64,000 bases of DNA, from the NCBI RefSeq assembly GCF_030695035.1, contig NZ_JAUYTT010000008.1, forward strand, positions 62,001 to 126,000. Reading direction: 5' to 3'. This DNA is from Frigidibacter sp. Its GTDB lineage: Bacteria > Pseudomonadota > Alphaproteobacteria > Rhodobacterales > Rhodobacteraceae. The notes under the pieces are model-generated. The model had not been told where the DNA came from. It was given only the letters and a program-made list of their open reading frames with translations, and did no database searches. Below, in pieces: positions 34,726 to 43,323 of the stretch. Every line of letters starts with the position of its first letter. Positions within the stretch are counted from its first letter, which is position 1. Made by a program: the position numbers and the translations under genes.

Positions 34726-35217
34726 TCAGCCTGCCGGGCCCGCGCCGCGCACCGCCGCCTCGATGGCCGCCACGTCTATCTTGCGCATGTCCATCATCGC
34801 AGTGAACGCGCGCTGTGCAGTCTCGCCGCCGGCCGCCATCGCGTCGGTCAGCACCCGCGGCGTGATCTGCCAATTCATCCCCCAGCGGTCCTTGCACCAG
34901 CCGCAGGCGCTTTCCTGTCCGCCATTGCCGGTGATGGCGGTCCAGTAGCGGTCCGTCTCTGCCTGATCGTCGGTGGCGATCTGGAACGAGAAAGCCTCGG
35001 TCTGTGGAAAGATCGGCCCGCCGTTGAGGCCAAGGCAGGGCAGGCCGCAGACGGTGAACTCCACCGTCAGCACATCGCCAGCCTTGCCGCTGGGGTAGTC
35101 GGTCGGCGCCCGGTGGACGGCGCTCACGGCACTGTCCGGGAAGGTCGCCGCGTAGAAGCGGGCGGCCTCTTCGGCGGTGCCGTCGAACCAGAGGCAAATC
35201 AGGGCCTTGGGTGTCAT
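34726..35217 (-). CDS. PhnB-like VOC protein (3-demethylubiquinone methyltransferase-like fold)
   Basis: A 163-residue glyoxalase-fold protein with ICLWFDGTAEEAARFYAATFPDSAV at the start and GWCKDRWGMNWQITPRVL near the middle, the pattern of the PF06983 group. GGGAGGCG lies just before ATG 35217. Biochemical role unknown. It is paired with a second VOC gene 13 nt upstream and both lie divergent from a MarR gene, suggesting induced detoxification or resistance. Confidence 0.8.
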   Translation of the reverse strand: MTPKALICLWFDGTAEEAARFYAATFPDSAVSAVHRAPTDYPSGKAGDVLTVEFTVCGLPCLGLNGGPIFPQTEAFSFQIATDDQAETDRYWTAITGNGGQESACGWCKDRWGMNWQITPRVLTDAMAAGGETAQRAFTAMMDMRKIDVAAIEAAVRGAGPAG

Positions 35218-35230
35218 GGTCGCCTCCCTC

Positions 35231-35647
35231 TCAGCCAGGAACGCCGGGTTCCAGCACCGCCCATTTGAAGCCGAACGGATCGGCCAGCAGCCCCCAGTCA
35301 TCGCCCCAGGGCTGCCGCTCGTACGGGGCCAGCACCGTGCAACCCGCCGCCACCGCCCGGTCCCACCACATGCGACCATCGCCAACCACCAGCTGCAGAT
35401 GCCCGAAATTGGCGGCGGGCGAGCCGCCCTCGGCATTGTAGTCAGTCATCATCAGGCAGCCGTCGTTGATGCCGACCTGCGCGTGCATCAGCCCGGGCGT
35501 GCCGTCGGGGAAGGGCATCCGGCCCATCTCGCTCGCGCCGAAGGCGCGGGCATAGAAGTCGCAAGCCTCGCCCGCACGTCCGCCAAGCACCAGATAGGGG
35601 ATGACGCCCTTCATCGAGTTCGGGTCCGGCATGGTCGCTTCGGTCAT
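35231..35647 (-). CDS. VOC-family protein, PhnB/YdhR-like
   Basis: A 138-residue single-module glyoxalase/bleomycin-resistance fold protein. It contains VIPYLVLGGRAGEACDFYARAFGA (about 15-38) and WDDWGLLADPFGFKWAVLEP near the C-terminus. AGGGAGGA is placed 6 nt before ATG 35647. It is first in a two-gene operon. Function unknown beyond the fold. Confidence 0.82.
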   Translation of the reverse strand: MTEATMPDPNSMKGVIPYLVLGGRAGEACDFYARAFGASEMGRMPFPDGTPGLMHAQVGINDGCLMMTDYNAEGGSPAANFGHLQLVVGDGRMWWDRAVAAGCTVLAPYERQPWGDDWGLLADPFGFKWAVLEPGVPG

Positions 35648-35694
35648 GGTGTTCCTCCCTTTGATTCTGTGTGCTCTTGCACTCTCCCATTTGC

Positions 35695-35706
35695 TTTGAT
35701 ATCAAA
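35695..35706. promoter_or_regulatory. Perfect palindrome, likely MarR operator
   Basis: TTTGATATCAAA is a perfect 12-bp palindrome that ends 5 nt before the MarR start, in the 64-nt divergent gap. It sits where a MarR dimer could repress its own gene and the VOC pair. Confidence 0.65.
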
Positions 35707-35711
35707 TCAAC

Positions 35712-36164
35712 ATGCCTGAAACAACCCCCGACCTCCTGCCGCTGGAGACGGTCCTCACCGTCCGCGACACCTGCCTTTGCCTCGCCACGCAGCGCGCCGC
35801 CCGCCGGCTCGCGCGCCGCTTCGATACCGCGCTGCGCCCCTTCGGGCTGACAAACGGGCAATTCTCGCTGATGGTGGCGCTGAACCAGCCCGAGCCGCCG
35901 CCGATGGGCCGCCTCGCGCCCTTCCTGGGGATGGAGCCCTCGACCCTGACCGCCGCCGTCAAACCGCTCGCCCGCCGTGGGCTGCTGGTGGTGGAGCCGG
36001 ACCCGGAAGATCTCCGCTCCCGCCGCCTGCGCATCACGCCCGAGGGTGTGGCGCTGATGCGGGTGGCGGTGGAGGTGTGGGGGCAGGCCCATGCCGGGCT
36101 GGAAGCGGAGCTGGGGGAAGGGACGCCGGACGCCTTGCGCAGGGGGCTTGCGGAAATCGGCTAG
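35712..36164 (+). CDS. MarR-family transcriptional regulator
   Basis: A 150-residue winged-helix protein. The recognition region reads PPMGRLAPFLGMEPSTLTAAVKPLARRGLLVVEPDPEDLRSRRLRITPEG (about 63-112). It has an early CLC pair (DTCLCLATQR, about 23-32) that could sense oxidation or thiol-reactive compounds. It is divergent from two VOC genes, the probable targets. Confidence 0.85.
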   Translation: MPETTPDLLPLETVLTVRDTCLCLATQRAARRLARRFDTALRPFGLTNGQFSLMVALNQPEPPPMGRLAPFLGMEPSTLTAAVKPLARRGLLVVEPDPEDLRSRRLRITPEGVALMRVAVEVWGQAHAGLEAELGEGTPDALRRGLAEIG

Positions 36165-36173
36165 CTCAAACGC

Positions 36174-36197
36174 AAAACGCCCCTCTTTCGAGGGGCG
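36174..36197 (-). terminator. Rho-independent terminator of typA
   Basis: A perfect 8-bp stem CGCCCCTC/GAGGGGCG (36178-36197) with a TTTC loop. On the minus strand it is followed by TTTTG, 24 nt beyond the typA stop. Confidence 0.85.
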
Positions 36198-36220
36198 CGT
36201 GCAATCTCACTTCAACACGA

Positions 36221-38038
36221 TCAGCCGGCGCGCGTCTGCCGCTTGCGCTCATGCGGGTCGAGATGGCGCTTGCGCAGGCGGATGATCTTCGGGGTCACCT
36301 CCACCAGCTCGTCATCGTCGATATAGGAGATGGCCTCTTCCAGGCTCATCCGCACCGGGGTGGTCAGCCGCACCGCTTCATCCGTGCCCGAGGCGCGCAT
36401 GTTGGTCAGCTTCTTGCCCTTCAGCGGGTTCACCTCGAGGTCATTGTCCCGGCTATGCTCGCCGATGATCATGCCCTCATAGACCTGCTCTTGCGCGCCA
36501 AGGAACAGCTTGCCGCGGTCTTCTAGGTTCCACAGCGCGAAGGCGACGGTGGTGCCATTCTCCATCGAGATCAGCACGCCCTGGCGACGGCCCTGGATAT
36601 GGCCCTTGAAGGGGGCCCATTCGTGGAAGATCCGGTTCAGAACGCCGGTGCCGCGGGTGTCGGTCAGGAACTGGCCGTGATAGCCGATCAGCCCGCGCGA
36701 AGGGACATGGGCCACGATCCGGGTCTTGCCGACGCCGGCGGGGCGCATCTCGACCAGATCGCCCTTGCGCTCGCCGGTCAGCTTGTCGATCACCGCGCCC
36801 GAGTATTCATCATCGACGTCGATGGTGACTTCCTCGATCGGCTCCATCCGCTGGCCGCCCTCTTCCTTGAAGATCACGCGCGGACGGCTGATCGACAGCT
36901 CAAAGCCCTCACGGCGCATGTTCTCGATCAGAACGCCCATCTGCAATTCGCCGCGGCCCGACACGATGAAGGCCTCGCCGCCCGGCGTGTCCTCGATCTT
37001 GATGGCCACGTTGGACTCGGCCTCTTTCATCAGCCGCTCGCGGATGACGCGGGACTGCACCTTGGTGCCATCCTTGCCGGCGAGGGGCGAATCGTTGATG
37101 CCGAAGGTCACGCTGATGGTCGGCGGGTCGATCGGCTGCGAGGGCAGCGGCACGTCCAGCGACAGGTCGCACAGCGTGTCGGCAACGGTCGCCTTGGTCA
37201 TGCCGGCCACGGTGACGATATCACCGGCCTGCGCCTCGTCGATCGGGGTCTGGCCGAGGCCGCGGAACGCGAGGATCTTCGACACGCGGAACTGCTCGAT
37301 CCGCTCGCCGGTGCGCGACAGCGCCTTCAGCGTGTCGCCGATCTTCAGCGTGCCGCTTTCGACGCGGCCGGTCAGGACGCGGCCCATGAACGGGTCGGAC
37401 CCGAGCGTGGTCGCCAGCATCTGGAACGGTTCGGCCTGGCGCGCCACCTGCTTGGGCGACTGCACATGGCGGATCACGGTGTCGAACAGCGCGGTCAGAT
37501 CCTTGCGGGGACCGTCCAGCGACATGTCGGCCCAGCCAGAGCGGCCCGAGGCGTAAAGGTGGGGGAAATCCAGCTGTTCGTCGGTCGCACCAAGGTTGGC
37601 GAAGAGGTCGAACACCTCGTTCAGCGCCCGGTCGGGTTCCGCATCGGCCTTGTCGACCTTGTTGAGGATCACGATGGGGCGCAGGCCAAGCGCCAGCGCT
37701 TTGGCCAGCACGAATTTGGTCTGCGGCATCGGGCCTTCGGCGGCATCCACCAGCAGGCACACGCCATCGACCATCGACAGGATCCGCTCCACCTCACCGC
37801 CGAAATCGGCGTGGCCGGGGGTGTCGACGATGTTGATGCGGATGCCGTCATGCTCGACGCTCGTGCATTTCGCCAGGATGGTGATCCCGCGCTCGCGCTC
37901 GATGTCATTGCTGTCCATCGCCCGTTCGGTCGTGGCCTGGTTCTCGCGGTAGGTCCCCGACTGTTTCAGAAGCTCGTCCACCAGGGTGGTCTTGCCGTGG
38001 TCAACGTGCGCGATGATCGCAATATTGCGAAGGTCCAT
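36221..38038 (-). CDS. typA: Ribosome-associated translational GTPase TypA/BipA
   Basis: A 605-residue GTPase that binds the ribosome under stress and aids subunit assembly. The G domain shows AHVDHGKTT (10-18), the DTPGHADFGGEVER switch and NKVDKADAEPDRA. EF-G-like domains and the TypA-specific C-terminus follow, for example SRGLIGYHGQFLTDTRGTGVLNR. I chose ATG 38038, with AGGA 8 nt upstream, because the family begins with exactly this sequence. Confidence 0.96.
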   Translation of the reverse strand: MDLRNIAIIAHVDHGKTTLVDELLKQSGTYRENQATTERAMDSNDIERERGITILAKCTSVEHDGIRINIVDTPGHADFGGEVERILSMVDGVCLLVDAAEGPMPQTKFVLAKALALGLRPIVILNKVDKADAEPDRALNEVFDLFANLGATDEQLDFPHLYASGRSGWADMSLDGPRKDLTALFDTVIRHVQSPKQVARQAEPFQMLATTLGSDPFMGRVLTGRVESGTLKIGDTLKALSRTGERIEQFRVSKILAFRGLGQTPIDEAQAGDIVTVAGMTKATVADTLCDLSLDVPLPSQPIDPPTISVTFGINDSPLAGKDGTKVQSRVIRERLMKEAESNVAIKIEDTPGGEAFIVSGRGELQMGVLIENMRREGFELSISRPRVIFKEEGGQRMEPIEEVTIDVDDEYSGAVIDKLTGERKGDLVEMRPAGVGKTRIVAHVPSRGLIGYHGQFLTDTRGTGVLNRIFHEWAPFKGHIQGRRQGVLISMENGTTVAFALWNLEDRGKLFLGAQEQVYEGMIIGEHSRDNDLEVNPLKGKKLTNMRASGTDEAVRLTTPVRMSLEEAISYIDDDELVEVTPKIIRLRKRHLDPHERKRQTRAG

Positions 38039-38158
38039 GATATCGTCCTGTATGCTGCGCCGCCGCGCATAGACGATGTTCCCCCGAAAGGCCAGCGGAA
38101 TAAGGTCTGGGCCGTGACGCAGCCGTGCTGGTGGCAGGCCGGGATGTGAGGATTGGCT

Positions 38159-38623
38159 ATGGAATACGACGTGGTGGCAGAGTTTGAGGCTTGCCTTGTG
38201 GGACGAAGCTGCGTGATCGGGCGGGGGGAGCACGGCTGGGCCTTCGACCTGACGGGCGGGGTCTTCTTGACCGTGAGTTGCCCTTGGCGGATCGTGTCCG
38301 GTGGTGGAATCGCCTTCGGGTCCGGGGACCATGGCGAGTTGTTCGGCGGCACGTCGCCCGTCGATGGCGAGGCCGAGGCGCAAGGGGCGCTCGACGGCAA
38401 GGTGATCACCGCGGCGAGCGTGGACAGGCAGACAGCGGACCTGACACTGCAGTTCGGGCAGGAGACACGGATCGATCTCTTCAACGCCTCATTGGGCCAT
38501 GAGGGCTGGCAGGCAGGCTACGGTCCTCGTGAGAACGGCTGGTCCGTGATCGCGCTCGGCGGCGGGGAGCTGTCGTTGATCGGGATCGACCTCAATGAAC
38601 CGAGGTTTGCGACAGAAGATTGA
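38159..38623 (+). CDS. Hypothetical protein, 154 residues
   Basis: I do not recognise the family with confidence. The product is acidic, without signal or membrane segments, and rich in beta-type hydrophobic alternation. It has repeated Gly-rich turns (TGGVFLTVSCPWRIVSGGGIAFGSGDHGELFGG, about 33-65) and resembles small immunity-like or DUF6188-type proteins in character. GAGG is about 9 nt before ATG 38159. Its 3' end overlaps the convergent SMR gene by 32 nt. Codon use is less GC3-biased than the neighbours, which may hint at transfer. Confidence 0.55.
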   Translation: MEYDVVAEFEACLVGRSCVIGRGEHGWAFDLTGGVFLTVSCPWRIVSGGGIAFGSGDHGELFGGTSPVDGEAEAQGALDGKVITAASVDRQTADLTLQFGQETRIDLFNASLGHEGWQAGYGPRENGWSVIALGGGELSLIGIDLNEPRFATED

Positions 38624-38924
38624 TGACGGCGATCCCGGCGATGATCAGTGCGATGCCGACGACGGCCCAAAGATCCAGTTTCTGCCCGAAGACGAAATAG
38701 CCCGAGGCCGAGATCAGCACGATCCCGATGCCCGACCACAGCGCATAGGTCACCCCCAGCGGGATCACCTTCAGCACCTGCATGAAGAACCAGAAGGCGC
38801 CGCCAAAGCCCACCACGATCCCGACCGAGGGCCAGAACCGGGTCAGCTGCTGGCTGGCCTGCAGGCACGATGTGCCGAAGGTTTCGAACAGCACGGCGAT
38901 CAGCAGGTAGATGTAGGTTTTCAT
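38592..38924 (-). CDS. Small multidrug resistance (SMR) efflux protein, EmrE/QacE-like
   Basis: A 110-residue protein with four membrane helices. Glu14 in the first helix (IAVLFETFGTSCL), the proton- and cation-binding residue of the family, is present. The PLGVTYALWSGIGIVLI segment in helix 3 (about 55-71) fits too. It exports quaternary or lipophilic cations in exchange for protons, or guanidinium in the Gdx subfamily, which cannot be excluded. Confidence 0.88.
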   Translation of the reverse strand: MKTYIYLLIAVLFETFGTSCLQASQQLTRFWPSVGIVVGFGGAFWFFMQVLKVIPLGVTYALWSGIGIVLISASGYFVFGQKLDLWAVVGIALIIAGIAVINLLSQTSVH

Positions 38925-39014
38925 CGGCGGGGTCCGGCAAGGAGGTTGCCCTGCCTATATCCCCGATTTTTGCCCGGCGGAATGCCTGAAGCGACAGATC
39001 ACGCGGGTCTGAGG

Positions 39015-39650
39015 TCAGGCCGCGACATACCAGTCGCGCCGGTGGTTCATGGCGATCACCCCGTTCAGCACCAGCGCCCCCAGCAGCGACCAGGCCACCT
39101 GCATCGGCTCCAGCACGAAGGCCGAGGCGACGAACAGGCAGGCGTCGAAGCCAAGCTGCACCCAGCCGGCGCGGATGCCGAAGCGGTCCTGCACGATCAC
39201 CGCGATGATCGACACTCCGCCAAGCGAGGAGGCATGGCGGAAGAGCCCCAGCAGACCCGCGCCCGCCACCACGCCGAACAGCACGGCCGCGGCGCCGGGG
39301 TGGATATGGGCGATGGTCACATAGGGCGCCATCGCATCGGCGAGGGCCGAGACGGCGGCGACAGAGACAAAACTCTTGATCGCGAAGACCCGGCCCTTGC
39401 GCGCCCAGGCGATGCCGTAGAAGGGCAGGTTGATGACGAAGAACACCGCGCCAAAGCTCCAGCCGGTACCATAGGCGATGACCAGCGCGAGGCCCGCGGT
39501 GCCGCCCGTGACCAGCCCCGCCATCCGCAGCAGGTGGATGCCAAGCGCGCATTGTACGGTGCTGATGAACAGCCCCTGGGCATCCTCCAGCCGGCTGTAG
39601 CGCGGCGTGGCGGCAGTGGTGAACGCTGGGGGATTAAGGTCAGTGGCCAT
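39015..39650 (-). CDS. YitT-family membrane protein, copy 1
   Basis: A 211-residue membrane protein with about five or six helices. It has LRMAGLVTGGTAGLALVIAYGTGWSFGAVFFVINLPFY and FRHASSLGGVSIIAVIVQDRFGIRAGWVQLGFDACLF, both typical of YitT/DUF161-like proteins. Function unknown. It is closely related to the next gene, both ending in the shared motif NHRRD-WY/RYIA, which implies a tandem duplication. Confidence 0.8.
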   Translation of the reverse strand: MATDLNPPAFTTAATPRYSRLEDAQGLFISTVQCALGIHLLRMAGLVTGGTAGLALVIAYGTGWSFGAVFFVINLPFYGIAWARKGRVFAIKSFVSVAAVSALADAMAPYVTIAHIHPGAAAVLFGVVAGAGLLGLFRHASSLGGVSIIAVIVQDRFGIRAGWVQLGFDACLFVASAFVLEPMQVAWSLLGALVLNGVIAMNHRRDWYVAA

Positions 39651-39737
39651 GACCTAAATGTCGCAGTGCAGCACCATTTGTAAAGTGCCGGTTCTGCAAC
39701 TCAACTGCGCGTGCCGCGCATGGCTCACATAAGGGGC

Positions 39738-40382
39738 TCAGGTCGCGATATACCGATCCCGCCGATGGTTCAGTGCGATCACCAGATTGACCACCAGCGC
39801 CCCAAGCGCCGACCAGGCCACGGTGATCGGGTCGCGGATCAGCAGCGCCACCGAAAACAGGCAGGCATCGAAGATCAGCTGGGTCCAGCCCGCCCGGAAC
39901 CCGGTGCGGTCCTGCAGGTACAGCGCGACGATGCCAACGCCGCCAAGGCTCGCCCCATGCCGGAACAGCGCCAGCAGCGCCGAGCCCGAGACAAAGCCGA
40001 ACAGCACCGCCCCGACCCAAGGGTTCAGGTCGGCGAAGGAGATGTAGTTCGGCAGCACCGCCACCATCCCCGACAGCAGCGCCACGGCGATGAAGGTCTT
40101 GATGGTGAAGCGCAGCCCCATGCGCCGGTAGCCCAGCCAGTAGAAGGGCAGGTTGACCGCGAAGAATACCGGGCCAAAGCCCCAGCCGGTCGCATAGGAA
40201 ATCAGGATCGCCAGCCCTGCCGTCTGCCCGGTGATCATCCCCAGATGGGTCAGGATCACGATGCCGAAGGCCGCCATGCCGGTGCCATAGAGGATGCCTT
40301 GCGCATCCTCGATCAGGTTGTGCCGGCTGACCGGGGCAGGGGCGGGCTCGGCGGTGGCGGGGGAGAGGGATGTCTGGCTCAT
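39738..40382 (-). CDS. YitT-family membrane protein, copy 2
   Basis: A 214-residue paralogue of the preceding gene. Matching segments are GMITGQTAGLAILISYATGWGFGPVFFAVNLPFYWLGY and FRHGASLGGVGIVALYLQDRTGFRAGWTQLIFDACLF. ATG 40382 follows a weak GC-rich leader; the upstream extension of this frame is antisense to the kinase gene and is not coding. The substrate is unknown. Confidence 0.8.
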   Translation of the reverse strand: MSQTSLSPATAEPAPAPVSRHNLIEDAQGILYGTGMAAFGIVILTHLGMITGQTAGLAILISYATGWGFGPVFFAVNLPFYWLGYRRMGLRFTIKTFIAVALLSGMVAVLPNYISFADLNPWVGAVLFGFVSGSALLALFRHGASLGGVGIVALYLQDRTGFRAGWTQLIFDACLFSVALLIRDPITVAWSALGALVVNLVIALNHRRDRYIAT

Positions 40383-40559
40383 GCCCGTTCTGTGCCGCAA
40401 GCGCGGCCCGGCGTCCAGCCCGCACCAGCACCTCCCGCCGCGCACCAAAATGTCGCAGGCAACTTTGGCTTGCCTTGGGCGTTGCCGCTGACGCAGTTTG
40501 CATCCCACATCAAACGTCCCTGCGCCGTGTCCGGCCGCGCAAGGACGCCGGAGACCGAC

Positions 40560-41633
40560 ATGAACGACACCTTGCAGGCCCTGTTTGCGGGCGGTGGACC
40601 GGCCGCGGAAGAGCTGCGGGGCGTGGACTGGACCGCCCATCCGCTCGGCCCCCCCGACCTCTGGCCCCCGGCGCTGAAGGTCGCGGTGCAGATGATGCTG
40701 GCCTCGGAATTTCCCAAAAGCCTGTTCTGGGGCCCCAAGATGATCTCGCTCCACAACTCTGCCTTCCGCATCATCCTCGGCGACAAGCCCCCAGCGCAGG
40801 GCCAGCCGATGCGCGCGGTCTGGGCCGAGGTCTATGACGAGGTCGAACCGCTTGCCCGCCGCGCGCTGCAGGGCGAGGCGGTGTTCGTCACCGACATGCC
40901 GCTGACCATCAACCGCCACGGCACCCCGGAACAGGCCTTCTTCACCTTCTGCTACAGCCCGATCCGGGATGAGACCGGCGCGGTCGCCGGCTTCATCGAC
41001 ACGGTGATCGAGACCACGCCGCGGGTGATCGCCGAACGCGAGCTGGCGATCCGCAATGCCGAGCTGACGCACCGGATCAAGAACACCTTCTCGATCATCT
41101 CGGTCATCGCCCGGCAGACGCTGCGCGGCGCCCCGGATATGGAAACCGCGTGGCAGGTGCTGTCGCAGCGGCTGGGGGCGCTGGCCGAGACCCATAGCGT
41201 GCTCTCGGCCGAACATCATGTCGCAGCCCCGATGGATGAGGTGGTCACTGCCGCCCTGCGCCCGCACCGCACCGGCGAGGGCCGCTTTCACCTGACCGGC
41301 GGGCCGATCCGCCTGCGCGAGCAGCAGGCGCTGGCCCTGTCGCTGGCGCTGAACGAACTGGCGACCAATGCGGTGAAATATGGCGCGCTCTCCGCCGAGG
41401 GCGGCCGTGTCGATCTGGCCTGGGCGGAAGAGGAGGGCCCGGCTGGCCCGCAGGTGCGCTTCACATGGGTAGAGCGCGGCGGCCCGCCGGTCGCGCCGCC
41501 CACCCGCCGCAGCTTTGGCAGCAGGCTGATCGAACAGATCGTGCCACAGGATTTCGGCGGCAGCGCGCAGCTGGACTACGCGCCGGACGGTTTCAGCTAC
41601 ACCCTTGTCGGCAAGCTTGGCCCAAGCGCCTGA
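40560..41633 (+). CDS. HWE-family sensor histidine kinase with PAS domain
   Basis: A 357-residue soluble kinase. A PAS-like sensor covers about residues 10-155. The dimerisation box has His171 in ELTHRIKNTFSIISVIARQTLRG, and the ATPase domain shows LALNELATNAVKYGAL and FTWVERGGP, the W-x-E hallmark of HWE kinases. There are no membrane segments. GGAG stands about 6 nt before ATG 40560. No response regulator is adjacent. HWE kinases in alphaproteobacteria often feed the PhyR-EcfG general stress response. Confidence 0.88.
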   Translation: MNDTLQALFAGGGPAAEELRGVDWTAHPLGPPDLWPPALKVAVQMMLASEFPKSLFWGPKMISLHNSAFRIILGDKPPAQGQPMRAVWAEVYDEVEPLARRALQGEAVFVTDMPLTINRHGTPEQAFFTFCYSPIRDETGAVAGFIDTVIETTPRVIAERELAIRNAELTHRIKNTFSIISVIARQTLRGAPDMETAWQVLSQRLGALAETHSVLSAEHHVAAPMDEVVTAALRPHRTGEGRFHLTGGPIRLREQQALALSLALNELATNAVKYGALSAEGGRVDLAWAEEEGPAGPQVRFTWVERGGPPVAPPTRRSFGSRLIEQIVPQDFGGSAQLDYAPDGFSYTLVGKLGPSA

Positions 41634-41643
41634 CGCGGAATGC

Positions 41644-41673
41644 AAACGGGGCCGGCATCGCTGCCAGCCCCGT
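41644..41673 (-). terminator. Probable terminator of icd
   Basis: A 12-bp stem with one mismatch, ACGGGGCCGGCA (41646-41657) with TGCCAGCCCCGT (41662-41673), and a TCGC loop. On the minus strand a short TTT follows. Confidence 0.6.
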
Positions 41674-41694
41674 GTCACATCCTAGGCGTGGCTA

Positions 41695-42909
41695 TCAGCC
41701 CACCAGCGCCTTGTTCAGGTACTCGTCGACCTTCTCGAGGTAACCCATCGTGGTCAGCCATTTCTGATCGGGGCCGACCAGCAGCGCCAGATCCTTGGTC
41801 ATCCAGCCATCTTCCACCGCATCCACCGTGACCCGCTCCAGCGTCTCGGCAAAGCGCAGCAGCGCCGCGTTGTCATCCAGCTTGGCGCGGTGCTTGAGGC
41901 CGCCGGTCCAGGCGAAGATCGACGCGATGGAGTTGGTCGAGGTTTCCTTGCCGGCCTGATGCTGGCGGTAATGGCGCGTCACGGTGCCATGCGCCGCTTC
42001 CGCCTCGACCGTCTTGCCATCGGGCGTCATCAGCACCGAGGTCATCAGGCCAAGCGAGCCGAAGCCCTGCGCCACGGTGTCCGACTGCACGTCGCCATCG
42101 TAGTTCTTGCAGGCCCAGACATAGCCGCCCGACCATTTCATCGCCGAGGCGACCATGTCGTCGATCAGGCGGTGCTCATAGGTGATGCCCGCCGCCTTGA
42201 ACTTGTCGGCGAACTCTTCGTCATAGACCTTCTGGAACAGATCCTTGAAGCGCCCGTCATAGGCCTTGAGGATGGTGTTCTTGGTCGACAGATACACCGG
42301 CCAGCCCTTGACCAGCCCGTAATTCATCGAGGCGCGGGCAAAGTCGATGATCGAGGCATCGAGGTTGTACATCGCCATCGCCACACCGGCAGCCGGGGCA
42401 TCGAACACGTCACGCTCGATCACCGTGCCATCGTTGCCGACGAACTTGATGGTCAGCTTGCCGGCGGTCGGGAAGTGGAAATCGGTGGCGCGGTACTGGT
42501 CGCCGAACGCATGGCGGCCAATGACGATCGGCTGGGTCCAGCCCGGCACCAGCCGCGGCACGTTCTTGCAGATGATCGGCTCGCGGAAGATCACGCCGCC
42601 GAGGATGTTGCGGATCGTGCCGTTGGGCGACTTCCACATCTGCTTGAGGCCGAATTCCTCGACCCGCTGCTCATCGGGGGTGATGGTCGCGCATTTGACG
42701 CCGACGCCGTGTTCCTTGATCGCCAGCGCAGAGTCGATGGTGATCTGGTCATTGGTGCGGTCACGCTCTTCGATCCCGAGGTCGTAATATTTCAGGTCGA
42801 TGTCGAGATAGGGCAGGATCAGCTTTTGCTTGATGAAGTCCCAGATGATCCGGGTCATCTCGTCGCCGTCGAGCTCGACGACGGGGTTGTCTACCTTGAT
42901 CTTGGTCAT
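41695..42909 (-). CDS. icd: NADP-dependent isocitrate dehydrogenase, eukaryote-like type
   Basis: A 404-residue TCA-cycle enzyme making 2-oxoglutarate and NADPH. It belongs to the homodimeric subfamily shared with mitochondria and many alphaproteobacteria: [22 protein letters not shown] at the start, [13 protein letters not shown] (about 94-106) for isocitrate, and [32 protein letters not shown] chose ATG 42909, with GGAGAAG upstream, because the family starts there. Confidence 0.95.
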   Translation of the reverse strand: MTKIKVDNPVVELDGDEMTRIIWDFIKQKLILPYLDIDLKYYDLGIEERDRTNDQITIDSALAIKEHGVGVKCATITPDEQRVEEFGLKQMWKSPNGTIRNILGGVIFREPIICKNVPRLVPGWTQPIVIGRHAFGDQYRATDFHFPTAGKLTIKFVGNDGTVIERDVFDAPAAGVAMAMYNLDASIIDFARASMNYGLVKGWPVYLSTKNTILKAYDGRFKDLFQKVYDEEFADKFKAAGITYEHRLIDDMVASAMKWSGGYVWACKNYDGDVQSDTVAQGFGSLGLMTSVLMTPDGKTVEAEAAHGTVTRHYRQHQAGKETSTNSIASIFAWTGGLKHRAKLDDNAALLRFAETLERVTVDAVEDGWMTKDLALLVGPDQKWLTTMGYLEKVDEYLNKALVG

Positions 42910-43323
42910 TGGCTTCTCCGCTTGGGTGACTCTGCTTGGCGCTGCATAGCCGAAAACCGGCGGGCGGGGAAGGTGGTATGCAAAGGTATACTGGCCGGGC
43001 GGGCGGATTTTTGTGTCGCAGGGGGAATGGGTGCGTTTGGTTGCGCGGCACGGACTGGCCCGCATAGTGCAAGCTTAGTTCGGGCGGGAATAGGCGAGGC
43101 ACTGCCTCGCCCCGCCCGTGCGTGACCTGTCGTCCGGAGCCGCCGGCAGCGAGAAACCGAATGAGGACAGCGCCCGACCTGGCGGGCGAGAAGCGCCCGC
43201 CGGGGGCGGGGCGGGCGCTGGCCGGGCCCTTTGGGGGCCCGTCCGGTGCAGATTGACAAGTCACTGAGTGGCGAAGGCGATGGCCTTCGCCAAAGATGCC
43301 GTTGAAAGCGCTACACTCCAACG
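42910..43323. other. Hairpin-dense intergenic region upstream of icd
   Basis: No gene is supported in these 414 bases. Four hairpins with perfect arms follow each other: 43081-43118 (composite 7+8 bp), AGCGCCCGC (43192-43200) with 43211-43219, CGGGCCC (43223-43229) with 43235-43241, and GGCGAAGGC (43270-43278) with 43283-43291. The last could end the HD-domain operon, though no T run follows on the minus strand. The icd promoter must lie within the first 150 nt. Confidence 0.55.

Noticed and set aside
39711-40559. A long in-frame 5' extension of the HWE kinase gene
   Set aside because: It overlaps the YitT copy 2 gene on the other strand, and the ATG at 40560 has a ribosome site and starts the PAS region directly.
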